From Stappia taiwanensis (GTDB lineage Bacteria > Pseudomonadota > Alphaproteobacteria > Rhizobiales > Stappiaceae): a stretch of 64,000 bases of DNA. A program made the translations under genes and the position numbers. Location: contig NZ_BMCR01000006.1 in assembly GCF_014635285.1 (NCBI RefSeq), positions 186,001 through 250,000 on the forward strand, read 5' to 3'. Under the pieces are notes generated by a model. It made no database searches. It was not told where the DNA came from and saw only the letters and a program-made list of their open reading frames with translations. The first letter of the stretch is position 1, and every line of letters starts with the position of its first letter. This document shows positions 1 through 7,392 of this stretch, in pieces.

Positions 1-1
1 G

Positions 2-667
2 GATGCGGCGACGGTCTGGACGGAGCTGGTGGCCATGTCGCCGCTCGGGCCCAGCGCGCAGCACTTCTTTGCCTGCGGTTCCGATGCGCTGTGGAGCCAT
101 GTCCGCCTGCATATCCATCCCGATGGCGGGGTGGCGCGCTTCAGGGTCTATGGCCGGCCGGAGCTGGACCGCAACACTTTGGGAAGCGGCGAGATCGACC
201 TGGCCTCGGCGCTCAGCGGCGGGCGGATCGTCGCCTTTTCCAACGCCCATTACGGCTCCTATCACCGGCTGCTGGTGCCCGGGCGCGGGATCAACATGGG
301 CGATGGCTGGGAGACCCGGCGCCGGCGCGAGCCGGGAAATGACTGGATCATCGTTGCGCTGGGCGCGCGCGGCACCATCGGCCGGGCGCTGGTCGATACC
401 GCGCATTTCAAGGGTAATTTCCCGGAGAGCTTCTCCCTGCAAGGGGCCGATCTCGGCGCGCTCGGCGGCGATTTGCGCGATGCGGTGGTGACCTCGTCGA
501 TGTTCTGGCCGGAGCTGATCGCCCGCACGCCGCTGTCCGCCGATGCCGAGCATGCGGTCGGTCCGGAAGCAGTGACTTCCGCCGGACCGGTGACCCATGT
601 GCGGCTCAACATCTACCCCGACGGGGGCGTCAGCCGGCTGCGCCTGTTCGGCACGCTGGCGGACTGA
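2..667 (+). CDS. alc: Allantoicase, C-terminal part (5' end outside window)
   Basis: Allantoicase hydrolyses allantoate to ureidoglycolate and urea in purine catabolism in the cytoplasm. The reading frame is open from base 2, so the N-terminus lies outside the window; 221 residues are visible. The family is built of two similar beta-sandwich repeats, and both ends of the second repeat show here: an HVRLHIHPDGG stretch followed by FRVYG about 40 residues in, and an HVRLNIYPDGG stretch followed by LRLFG at the extreme C-terminus. The WTEL...SPLGP...QHFF motif at the start is also typical. It is followed after 138 bases by an NCS2 purine permease on the same strand, which supports a urate/allantoin degradation locus continuing to the left. 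Confidence 0.88.
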   Translation, partial: DAATVWTELVAMSPLGPSAQHFFACGSDALWSHVRLHIHPDGGVARFRVYGRPELDRNTLGSGEIDLASALSGGRIVAFSNAHYGSYHRLLVPGRGINMGDGWETRRRREPGNDWIIVALGARGTIGRALVDTAHFKGNFPESFSLQGADLGALGGDLRDAVVTSSMFWPELIARTPLSADAEHAVGPEAVTSAGPVTHVRLNIYPDGGVSRLRLFGTLAD

Positions 668-805
668 GCCGGCTGCCCGATTGAGAGTTTCCGGTGACCG
701 GCATCGCGCGGAGGACGCGAACAAAAAGCCGGCACCGGATTTGCTTGGAACGAAAAAACAACAAGGCGGAACCGCCACGCACCTTCCAGAAGGAGACAGA
801 TACAA

Positions 806-2200
806 ATGGCCGTCGACAGTTCGATAGGGACACCCGCCCAGTTGCGGGATCCCGACTACACGCCGCCGCTTGCCACGGCGGTGCCGCTTGGCATCCAGCA
901 TGTGCTGGCCATGTTCGTCAGCAACATCACCCCGGCGATCATCGTTGCCGGTGCCGCCGGCTTCGGCTTCGGCACCGCCGGGGTGTTCGATCTCATCTAC
1001 ATGATCCAGATGTCGCTGTTGTTCGCCGGCATCGCCACCTTGTTCCAGACCATCGGCGCCGGGCCGATTGGCGCCCGCCTGCCGGTGGTGCAGGGCACCA
1101 GCTTCGCCTTCCTGCCGATCATGATCCCGCTGGTCGCGGGCAAGGGTGTCGACGCGATGGCGGCGCTGATGGGTGGCATCATCATTGGCGGGCTGTTTCA
1201 CGCCACGCTCGGCACGGTGATCGGGAAGATCCGCTTCGCCCTGCCGCCGCTGGTCACCGGGCTGGTGGTGCTGATGATCGGTCTGGCGCTGGTCAAGGTC
1301 GGCATCCAGTACGCGGCCGGCGGTGTGCCGGCCATGGGCAAGCCGGAGTTCGGCAGCGCCCAGAACTGGTTCGTCGCCCTTGTCGTTGTTGCCGTCACCC
1401 TCGGGCTGAAGTTCTTCACCCGGGGCATGTGGTCGGTGGCGGCGGTGCTGCTCGGGCTGATCGTCGGCTACCTGCTGTCCATGGCGCTCGGCATGGTCAG
1501 CTTCGCCAATGTGGGGCGGGCGGCCTGGTTCACCCTGCCGAACCCGCTGCATTTCGGTCTTGCCTTCGACTGGGCGGCGGTGATCGGCTTCGGCCTGATG
1601 GGCGTGGTTTCGGCAATCGAGACCGTGGGCGATGTCTCCGGCATCACCAAGGGTGGCGCCGGGCGCGAGGCGACCGACCGGGAAATCGCCGGCGCGACCT
1701 ATGCGGATGGTCTCGGCACGGCGGTGGCCGGCGTGTTCGGCGGGTTGCCGAACACCTCCTTCAGCCAGAATGTGGGGCTGATCGCCATGACCGGGGTGAT
1801 GAGCCGGCATGTGGTGACCTTCGGGGCGATCTTCCTGATCGTCTGCGGGTTGGTGCCCAAGGTCGGGGCGGTGATTTCCACCGTGCCGATCGAGGTGCTC
1901 GGCGGTGGCGTCATCGTCATGTTCGGCATGGTCGCGGCGGCGGGCATCAGCATGCTGGCCGACGTCAAGTGGAACCGGCGCAACATGGTGATCTTCGCGG
2001 TGGCCTTGTCGGTCGGGCTGGGGCTGCAACTGGTGCCCGAGGCCCTGCAGCATCTGCCGCGCACCCTGCAGATTCTGTTGACCACCGGCCTGCTGCCGGC
2101 GGCGGTGCTGGCGATCGGGCTCAACCTGATCCTGCCGGAGGAGCTGAGTGCGGAGCAGACCGAGGAAATTTCCGGCGGCCTCAGCGGCCATCACAACTGA
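806..2200 (+). CDS. NCS2-family purine (xanthine/urate-type) permease
   Basis: This is a 464-residue polytopic inner-membrane protein of the nucleobase:cation symporter-2 family, which takes up xanthine, urate or uracil with a cation. Family signatures seen are QGTSFAFLP near residue 97, the GDVSGITKG segment near 275, and NTSFSQNVGLIAMTGV near 317, the last matching the NCS2 signature helix. The ATG follows an AAGGAG ribosome binding site. Its place directly after allantoicase argues for urate or another purine-derived substrate rather than uracil, but that is inference from context; the sequence alone does not fix the substrate. The length is normal for the family. Confidence 0.85.
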   Translation: MAVDSSIGTPAQLRDPDYTPPLATAVPLGIQHVLAMFVSNITPAIIVAGAAGFGFGTAGVFDLIYMIQMSLLFAGIATLFQTIGAGPIGARLPVVQGTSFAFLPIMIPLVAGKGVDAMAALMGGIIIGGLFHATLGTVIGKIRFALPPLVTGLVVLMIGLALVKVGIQYAAGGVPAMGKPEFGSAQNWFVALVVVAVTLGLKFFTRGMWSVAAVLLGLIVGYLLSMALGMVSFANVGRAAWFTLPNPLHFGLAFDWAAVIGFGLMGVVSAIETVGDVSGITKGGAGREATDREIAGATYADGLGTAVAGVFGGLPNTSFSQNVGLIAMTGVMSRHVVTFGAIFLIVCGLVPKVGAVISTVPIEVLGGGVIVMFGMVAAAGISMLADVKWNRRNMVIFAVALSVGLGLQLVPEALQHLPRTLQILLTTGLLPAAVLAIGLNLILPEELSAEQTEEISGGLSGHHN

Positions 2201-2225
2201 ACCGGGTCCTGTCCGGAAAAGAAGA

Positions 2226-2249
2226 ACGGGCGGCCCAGGGGCCGCCCGT
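2226..2249. terminator. Hairpin terminator candidate between permease and znuA
   Basis: A perfect 10-base-pair stem (2226-2235 with 2240-2249) encloses a 4-base loop. It lies 26 bases after the permease stop codon and before the znuA stop codon, so it can end transcription from both convergent genes. There is only a short T-poor tail, so strength is uncertain. Confidence 0.55.
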
Positions 2250-2280
2250 CGATCATTCGGTGCCCGGGGTGCGGGCCGCC

Positions 2281-3345
2281 TCAGCTCCCGCCGAGCAGGC
2301 AGCCGCTGACCGCGCCGGCCATGTTGCGCAGCAAGGTCGGGTAAAGCTCCGGGCCGTTGTCGAGCGAGGCGCCCAGCGGATCAAGCACGCCGCTGCGGGC
2401 ATTGCTGCCCTCGGCGACAACAGTGACCAGCTTGGGCTCGAACTGCGGTTCGGAGAAGATGCAGACCGCGTCGAGCGAACGGATCTTGCCGGAGATTTCC
2501 GCCACGCGCTCGGCGCCGGGCGCCGTCTCCGGGCTGAGGGTGATGGCGCCGGCTGCGGTCAGGCCGAAGCGCTTTTCGAAATACTGATAGGCGTCATGGA
2601 AGACGACGAAGGGCTTGCCCGCCGCCGGGGCCAGCTCCTTGGCAAGCTCGGCCTGAAGCGCGTCGAGCCGCCCGGTCATCGTCTCGGCATTGGCCGCATA
2701 GGCGGGGGCGTTGTCCGGATCGGCCTTGGCCAGGGTCGCGGCAATCGCGGCGACGAACACCTTGGCGTTTTCCGGATCGAGCCAGACATGCGGGTCGAGT
2801 GCCGGTTCGCCGCCCGCGTGTTCGTCGTGATCGTGCTCGTCGTGATCGTGCCCATCATGATCGTGATCATGGTCGTCGCCATGGTCATGATCGTGACCGT
2901 CTTCGTCCGCGTGCTTGTCCTCATCGGCATGGGCGTGGGAATGCGCCTCGAAGGCCTCGTCCTGACGGATGGAGTGGCGCACCAGCCCGTCGCTTTCGAG
3001 CAGCTCGACGATCACGGCATTCTCGCGCGGCAGGGTTTCCAGCGGCTTTTCCAGAAACGCCTCCAGCTCGTGTCCGATCCAGAACACCACATCCGCATCC
3101 TGCAACTGCTGCGCCTTGGAGGGCTTCAGCGCATGAACATGCGGCGAAGCCGCGCCATCGACGATCAGGTCCGGGGTGCCGACACCGTCCATCACACCGG
3201 CAATGAGCGAGTGCAGGGGCTTGATCGAGGCGACCACGGCCACCTCGGCCATGGCCGGAACGGCGCTGGCGAGCGTGACCGTGCTTGCCAGCAGAAGCGA
3301 GGTGAGGGAGGGCAGGCTTTGAAGCGGAGAGACGGGCGATACCAC
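2281..3345 (-). CDS. znuA: Zinc ABC transporter periplasmic binding protein ZnuA
   Basis: ZnuA captures zinc in the periplasm and hands it to ZnuB. I chose a GTG start at 3345 (354 residues): it has an AGGA 9 bases upstream, gives a proper signal peptide (about residues 1-33, ending in AVPAMA), and leaves the Zur-box candidate at 3419-3436 outside the gene, whereas the longest frame from 3489 would run through it. Zinc ligands of the family are visible: His in IKPLHSL (about 45), SPHVHALKPS, DPHVWLDP (about 176) and VFHDAYQYF (about 240). A histidine/aspartate-rich loop occupies about residues 125-167, as in other ZnuA proteins. Two late cysteines could form the usual disulphide. It is divergent from znuC-znuB-zur. 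Confidence 0.92.
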   Translation of the reverse strand: MVSPVSPLQSLPSLTSLLLASTVTLASAVPAMAEVAVVASIKPLHSLIAGVMDGVGTPDLIVDGAASPHVHALKPSKAQQLQDADVVFWIGHELEAFLEKPLETLPRENAVIVELLESDGLVRHSIRQDEAFEAHSHAHADEDKHADEDGHDHDHGDDHDHDHDGHDHDEHDHDEHAGGEPALDPHVWLDPENAKVFVAAIAATLAKADPDNAPAYAANAETMTGRLDALQAELAKELAPAAGKPFVVFHDAYQYFEKRFGLTAAGAITLSPETAPGAERVAEISGKIRSLDAVCIFSEPQFEPKLVTVVAEGSNARSGVLDPLGASLDNGPELYPTLLRNMAGAVSGCLLGGS

Positions 3346-3418
3346 GGGGCAGGGTCCTTGAAATGCGACAGGGCGCGTCTGAAATGAAGGTAGGTTCTCG
3401 ATCCCGGCGTCGGGATGT

Positions 3419-3436
3419 GTTATGACATAACATAAC
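3419..3436. promoter_or_regulatory. Zur-box candidate between znuA and znuC
   Basis: The 18-base sequence GTTATGACATAACATAAC has inverted 6-base arms (GTTATG and CATAAC) with an internal overlapping GTTAT/ATAAC pair. It resembles the AT-rich GTTATNNNATAAC-type Zur sites known in rhizobia and Brucella and is sharply different in composition from its surroundings. It lies 73 bases upstream of the chosen znuA start and 202 bases upstream of znuC, and the zur gene is in the znuC operon, so one site could control both directions. Confidence 0.75.
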
Positions 3437-3638
3437 GAATTTCCGCCTGCAAGATGGATGCGGGCGCTGCCGCCGTCGATCTTGCTCACGGCGCGGCTTG
3501 CGCTTCGCTTCCCCGGGGCGGGGAGAAAAACGGCTTGGACGGCGGTCGTCCGTGCCGTACCACACCCACACGGCGGTTCGACGTGGAACCGCCAGATCCT
3601 GGACCGGACCTGACGATGACGATTGCGAGCTCTTCCTC

Positions 3639-4514
3639 ATGACCCTTGCCGCTGCTGCCCGGGCCGGTGCCGCCGCGCCGCCGCTCGTCCGTCTTGAAAA
3701 CGCCGGGCTTTACCGCGATGGCCGCTGGCTGGTGCGCGGTGTCGATCTGACCGTTGCCCGGGGCGAGATCGTCACGCTGATCGGCCCCAACGGGTCGGGC
3801 AAGTCGACCAGCGCGAAAATGGCGCTGGGCATCGAGCGGCCGGACGAGGGCGCCGCCCACCGGGCGCCGGGCCTCACGGTCGGCTATGTGCCGCAGAAGC
3901 TGGCGATCGACTGGACCCTGCCGCTGACCGTGGACCGGCTGATGCGGCTGACCGGACCGCTGCCGGCGGGCGCGGCCCACGAGGCACTGGAGCGCACCGG
4001 CGTTGCCCATCTTGTCGGGGCGGAGGTGCGCCACCTGTCCGGCGGCGAGTTCCAGCGGGCGCTGCTGGCGCGGGCGATTGCCCGCAAGCCGGACCTTCTG
4101 GTGCTCGACGAGCCGGTGCAAGGCGTCGATTTCAGCGGTGAGAGCGCGCTCTATGAGCTGATTTCAGCGATCCGCGCCGAGCTGGGCTGCGGCATTCTGC
4201 TGATTTCCCACGATCTGCACGTGGTGATGTCGGCGACCGATCACGTTATCTGCCTGAACGGTCATGTCTGCTGCACCGGCGCGCCCTCGGCGGTCGCCGG
4301 CAGCGCCGCCTACCGGCAACTGTTCGGCGGGCGGGCCAATGCGGCGCTTGCCGTCTATGAACATCGTCACGACCATGTGCATCTGGCCGATGGCCGGGTG
4401 CGCCATGCGGATGGCTCGATCACCGACCATTGCCATCCGGGGGATGGTCATCACCACCATGGTCACGCACACGCAGAAGGCGCGACGGAGACGGACGAGG
4501 CCGGCCATGTTTGA
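3639..4514 (+). CDS. znuC: Zinc ABC transporter ATP-binding protein ZnuC
   Basis: This is the ATPase that powers zinc import through ZnuB. From the ATG at 3639 it has 291 residues. Walker A GPNGSGKST is at about 49-57, the signature LSGGE at 133-137, Walker B LLVLDEP ending at 159, and the H-loop SHD near 190. The longer open frame from 3498 has no conserved content in its first 47 codons. The C-terminus, from about residue 242, is a histidine-rich tail (for example HRHDHVH and HHHHGHAH), an addition to the usual ATPase that probably binds zinc. The stop codon overlaps the znuB start by 8 bases, so translation is likely coupled. Confidence 0.93.
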   Translation: MTLAAAARAGAAAPPLVRLENAGLYRDGRWLVRGVDLTVARGEIVTLIGPNGSGKSTSAKMALGIERPDEGAAHRAPGLTVGYVPQKLAIDWTLPLTVDRLMRLTGPLPAGAAHEALERTGVAHLVGAEVRHLSGGEFQRALLARAIARKPDLLVLDEPVQGVDFSGESALYELISAIRAELGCGILLISHDLHVVMSATDHVICLNGHVCCTGAPSAVAGSAAYRQLFGGRANAALAVYEHRHDHVHLADGRVRHADGSITDHCHPGDGHHHHGHAHAEGATETDEAGHV

Positions 4515-5340
4515 CGATTTCTTCCAGCGGGCGCTGGTCGCCGGTGTCGGCGTTGCCCTGGTGGCCGGTCCGCTCGGCTGCTTCATCGTCTGGCGGCGGC
4601 TGGCCTATTTCGGCGATACCCTGTCCCATGCGGCCTTGCTCGGCGTGGCCTTGTCCTTTCTGCTGGACATCAACATCACCTTGTCGGTGTTCGCCGTCTG
4701 CCTGGCGATTTCGATCCTGCTGATGGGCTTGCAGCGGCGCGGGTCGCTGTCTTCCGATGCACTGCTCGGGCTGTTGGCCCATTCGGCGCTGGCGCTCGGC
4801 CTTGTGTGCCTGGCCTTCCTGAGCTGGGTCAGGATCGACCTGATGGGCTTCCTGTTCGGCGATATCCTGGCGGTGTCCGTGTTCGACATCGCGGTGATCT
4901 ATGCCGGCGGCGCCGCCGTTCTGGCGGTTCTGGCGGTCATCTGGCGCCCGCTGTTCGCCGCCACCGTCAACCGCGAATTGGCGGAGGCGGAGGGGCTCAA
5001 TCCGGATGCGGCGAATGCGGTGTTCATGTTGCTGATGGCGACCGTCATCGCCTTGTCCATGAAGATCGTCGGCGTGTTGCTAATCACCGCGCTCCTGATC
5101 ATTCCGGCCGCCGCCGCACGCCGCCTTGCCAGCGGTCCGGAGCAGATGGCAGTCTATGCCGCATTCATCGGTGCGTTGGCCGTCATCGGCGGGCTTTTCG
5201 GATCGCTGCGGTTCGACACCCCGTCCGGGCCGTCGATCGTCGTCGCCGCGCTGGTGCTGTTCCTGCTGGGGATGACCCCGGTCGGCGCCTTGCTGCGCCG
5301 CTTTACAACACCCCAAGGAGGAGGCGGAGGCGCCAGATGA
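4507..5340 (+). CDS. znuB: Zinc ABC transporter permease ZnuB
   Basis: This 277-residue inner-membrane permease forms the zinc channel of the ZnuABC importer. It is strongly hydrophobic throughout, with about eight predicted membrane segments, and carries the family stretches GCFIVWRRLAYFGDTLSHAALLG near the start and MKIVGVLLITALLIIPAA near residue 185, of which the histidine after GDTLS and the LLIIPA motif are typical of metal-type ABC-3 permeases. It starts inside the end of znuC and its last four bases overlap the zur start (ATGA), a tight three-gene operon. Confidence 0.93.
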   Translation: MFDDFFQRALVAGVGVALVAGPLGCFIVWRRLAYFGDTLSHAALLGVALSFLLDINITLSVFAVCLAISILLMGLQRRGSLSSDALLGLLAHSALALGLVCLAFLSWVRIDLMGFLFGDILAVSVFDIAVIYAGGAAVLAVLAVIWRPLFAATVNRELAEAEGLNPDAANAVFMLLMATVIALSMKIVGVLLITALLIIPAAAARRLASGPEQMAVYAAFIGALAVIGGLFGSLRFDTPSGPSIVVAALVLFLLGMTPVGALLRRFTTPQGGGGGAR

Positions 5341-5747
5341 CCGCAGCGCATGTCCATCATCCGGACCTGACCCGCAACCAGTCGCTCGTGTATGATGTTC
5401 TGAACGGCTCGGACGCGCCGCTCAGCGCCTATTCGATTCTCGATGCCCTGCGCGGCGAAGGCTTCCGCGCGCCGCTGCAGGTCTACCGGGCGCTGGAAAA
5501 GCTGCGCGCCTATGGGCTGGTGCACCGGCTGGAAAGCCTCAATGCCTTTGTTGCCTGCAGTCACCCGGACTGCGCCGGGCATGAGACCGCCGGCTTCGCC
5601 ATCTGCGAGAAATGCGGCAAGGTCAGTGAGTTTGCCGAGGAGCGGATTGCCGCGCCGATTCGCGACTGGGCCAAGCGGGAAGGCTTTGTGCTGGCCGGAT
5701 CGATGATCGAGCTGCGCGGGTTGTGCCGCGACTGCCGCGAGGGATAA
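5337..5747 (+). CDS. zur: Fur-family zinc uptake regulator Zur
   Basis: Zur represses zinc-uptake genes when zinc is bound. The 136-residue protein has the Fur-family winged helix in about residues 10-75 and a zinc-rich C-terminal half: CxxxxC at 74/79, the structural-site pair CEKC at 90/93 and CRDC at 130/133. The DNA recognition helix region (APLQVYRALEKL) matches Zur and Fur proteins. Zur rather than Fur, Mur or Irr is inferred because the gene is translationally coupled to znuB through an ATGA overlap and a Zur-like box sits upstream of the operon. Autoregulation through that box is expected. Confidence 0.9.
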   Translation: MTAAHVHHPDLTRNQSLVYDVLNGSDAPLSAYSILDALRGEGFRAPLQVYRALEKLRAYGLVHRLESLNAFVACSHPDCAGHETAGFAICEKCGKVSEFAEERIAAPIRDWAKREGFVLAGSMIELRGLCRDCREG

Positions 5748-5796
5748 CTCCCCGGGCCGATCCGGAATGGCCCGGCCGTTCAGATCGCGCCGGGCG

Positions 5797-6561
5797 TCAG
5801 CTCAGGACCCGCTGGGGCAACTCGGCGCGGCAGGGCTGGGCATCGGCATGGCCGATCCAGCGGTCGAGGAAGCCAACCAGCCAGGATTTCACCGCCGGGT
5901 CGAACACATAACGTCCGGCGAAATGATCGCGCCGGTTTCGCGCGCCCGGCAGGGCCATGCGCGGCGCGGCGCGGGTGGTCCAGCGCACCATCATCAGATA
6001 GGTCAGCTCCGGGTGAAACTGGATGCCGAAGGCGGCGGGGCCGACCTGGATGGCCTGATTGGGGTAGGTCTCGCCGCTGGCCAGCAAGGTGGCGCCGCTC
6101 GGCAGATCGAAGCCTTCCTTGTGCCACTGATAGACCTTGTCGGGCCAGTGGGACATCAGCTCGCAGCCGGTCTTTGTCGGGTGAAGGTCGTAATAGCCGA
6201 TCTCGACCAGCCCATCCTCATGGCCATAGACCCTTGCGCCGAGGTTGCGGGCGAGCATCTGCGCGCCGAGGCAGATGCCGAGGAACGGTTTTCCCTCGCG
6301 CAGCGGCACGTCGATCCAGTCGATTTCCCGGGTGACGAAGGCGTCGGTGTCATTGGCGCTCATCGGTCCGCCGAAGATCACCGCGCCGGCATGGTCCTCA
6401 AGGGTCGAGGGCAGACAATCGCCGAAACGCGGGCGGCGAATGTCGAGGGCGAAGCCGCGCCGGATCAGCTCCTGTCCGACCCGACCGGGTGTCGAGGTTT
6501 CCTGATGCAGCACCACAAGGATTTTCGGCCGTCCGGCCAGAAGCTTCGGATCAAGGATCAT
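5797..6561 (-). CDS. Class I glutamine amidotransferase, GMP-synthase-like
   Basis: This is a stand-alone 254-residue class I glutamine amidotransferase domain, which hydrolyses glutamine or acts as a related amidase or peptidase. The nucleophile is Cys97 in LGICLGAQML, and the His/Glu pair is at 183/185 in GIQFHPEL, completing the triad. A GTG two codons upstream (6567) is possible, but the ATG at 6561 is the better start; no clear Shine-Dalgarno was seen for either. There is no synthetase domain or partner gene nearby, so it is not GuaA itself. The true substrate cannot be read from the sequence; gamma-glutamyl compounds are a possibility for this family. Confidence 0.82.
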   Translation of the reverse strand: MILDPKLLAGRPKILVVLHQETSTPGRVGQELIRRGFALDIRRPRFGDCLPSTLEDHAGAVIFGGPMSANDTDAFVTREIDWIDVPLREGKPFLGICLGAQMLARNLGARVYGHEDGLVEIGYYDLHPTKTGCELMSHWPDKVYQWHKEGFDLPSGATLLASGETYPNQAIQVGPAAFGIQFHPELTYLMMVRWTTRAAPRMALPGARNRRDHFAGRYVFDPAVKSWLVGFLDRWIGHADAQPCRAELPQRVLS

Positions 6562-6677
6562 GACCACAACCTAACGCATGGGTGCCCCGGTTGTCATCCG
6601 TTCGCTACGGGATTTTACGCATACGCTGGCGAGATCCGCGGGCCGCCGGCCGTCGCCGATCCGGTCTCTACCTCTGC

Positions 6678-7163
6678 CTAGTCTTCGTCCGCCTCCGACG
6701 CGGCGGCGTCTCTGGCGCCGGCCACCTTGCGTCGCAGGGCGAGCCGGTCGCGGGAGGAAATGCCCAGAAGCTCGGCCACCCGCCAGATGGTGTTGTCCTC
6801 GAATTCATGAACGATGCCATCGGCGTAGACGATCTCCCACATCATCTCCAGCACCTTCAGCCGTTCCTCGATCTCCAGATCGCGCTTGAGAACGGAGGTG
6901 AAGCCGAACAGGTCGACGGCCTCGTCGTCCCGGTGCTGGGCCGCCTTGATCAGTTCGGCGGTCATGTCCGGGGTCAGCTGATAGTTGCGCCGAAGCACCT
7001 CGTTGAGGGCCTCCCGCTCCTTGTCGTCGACCACCCCGTCGACGGAGACGAGATGGACGAGCAGCGCGGCGGCCGCCAACCGATGATCGTCCTCGGCGAA
7101 ATCCAGCTTGCCCTGCTCTCCGGTCACCGCCTGTTTCAGGAAACGCTTCAACGCAACGAACAT
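6678..7163 (-). CDS. TerB-family protein
   Basis: The 161-residue protein has the all-helical TerB (tellurite resistance B / DjlA N-terminal) fold signature. Two acidic metal-binding-type segments are seen, LVSVDGVVDDKEREAL near residue 38 and YADGIVHEFEDNTIWRVAELLGI near 112. The ATG at 7163 has an AAGGAG five bases upstream; the longer frame beyond it is a shadow of the asmA region. In alphaproteobacteria this single-domain form is a common core gene of unknown role and is not linked here to any ter cluster, so a tellurite function should not be assumed. The charged tail ends EADED. Confidence 0.8.
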   Translation of the reverse strand: MFVALKRFLKQAVTGEQGKLDFAEDDHRLAAAALLVHLVSVDGVVDDKEREALNEVLRRNYQLTPDMTAELIKAAQHRDDEAVDLFGFTSVLKRDLEIEERLKVLEMMWEIVYADGIVHEFEDNTIWRVAELLGISSRDRLALRRKVAGARDAAASEADED

Positions 7164-7392
7164 GCACACTCCTTGACTTCCATCCGCCTGGGCTGCTTGC
7201 TGCCGCCGATGCTGGTGGGGATCCCGGCCGCAGCATCGCAAAATTCCCGCAGGCTTGTCCATGCTGGCGGGGAAGGGGCCTGGGCAACTGTGCGGATCGG
7301 AACCCCGGGCGGGCTGCAATCGGTGGTTCGGCCACTCTGTCGACACGCTTTGACGTACACTCCGGGTGATTCGCACGGAACGGGAGGCGCAG

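Noticed and set aside
2815-2950. Tandem-repeat-like GTCGTGATCGTG tract resembling a microsatellite or CRISPR
   Set aside because: It encodes the His/Asp-rich zinc loop of ZnuA; units are irregular and in frame with the gene.
694-3387. An 897-codon open frame on the plus strand across the permease and znuA
   Set aside because: It is an off-frame shadow: the permease and ZnuA frames beneath it carry clear family motifs, while this frame has none and is Arg/Gly-rich.
6678-7163. Reading the TerB-like gene as part of a tellurite resistance operon
   Set aside because: No other ter genes are nearby, and single TerB-domain proteins are common core genes in alphaproteobacteria.
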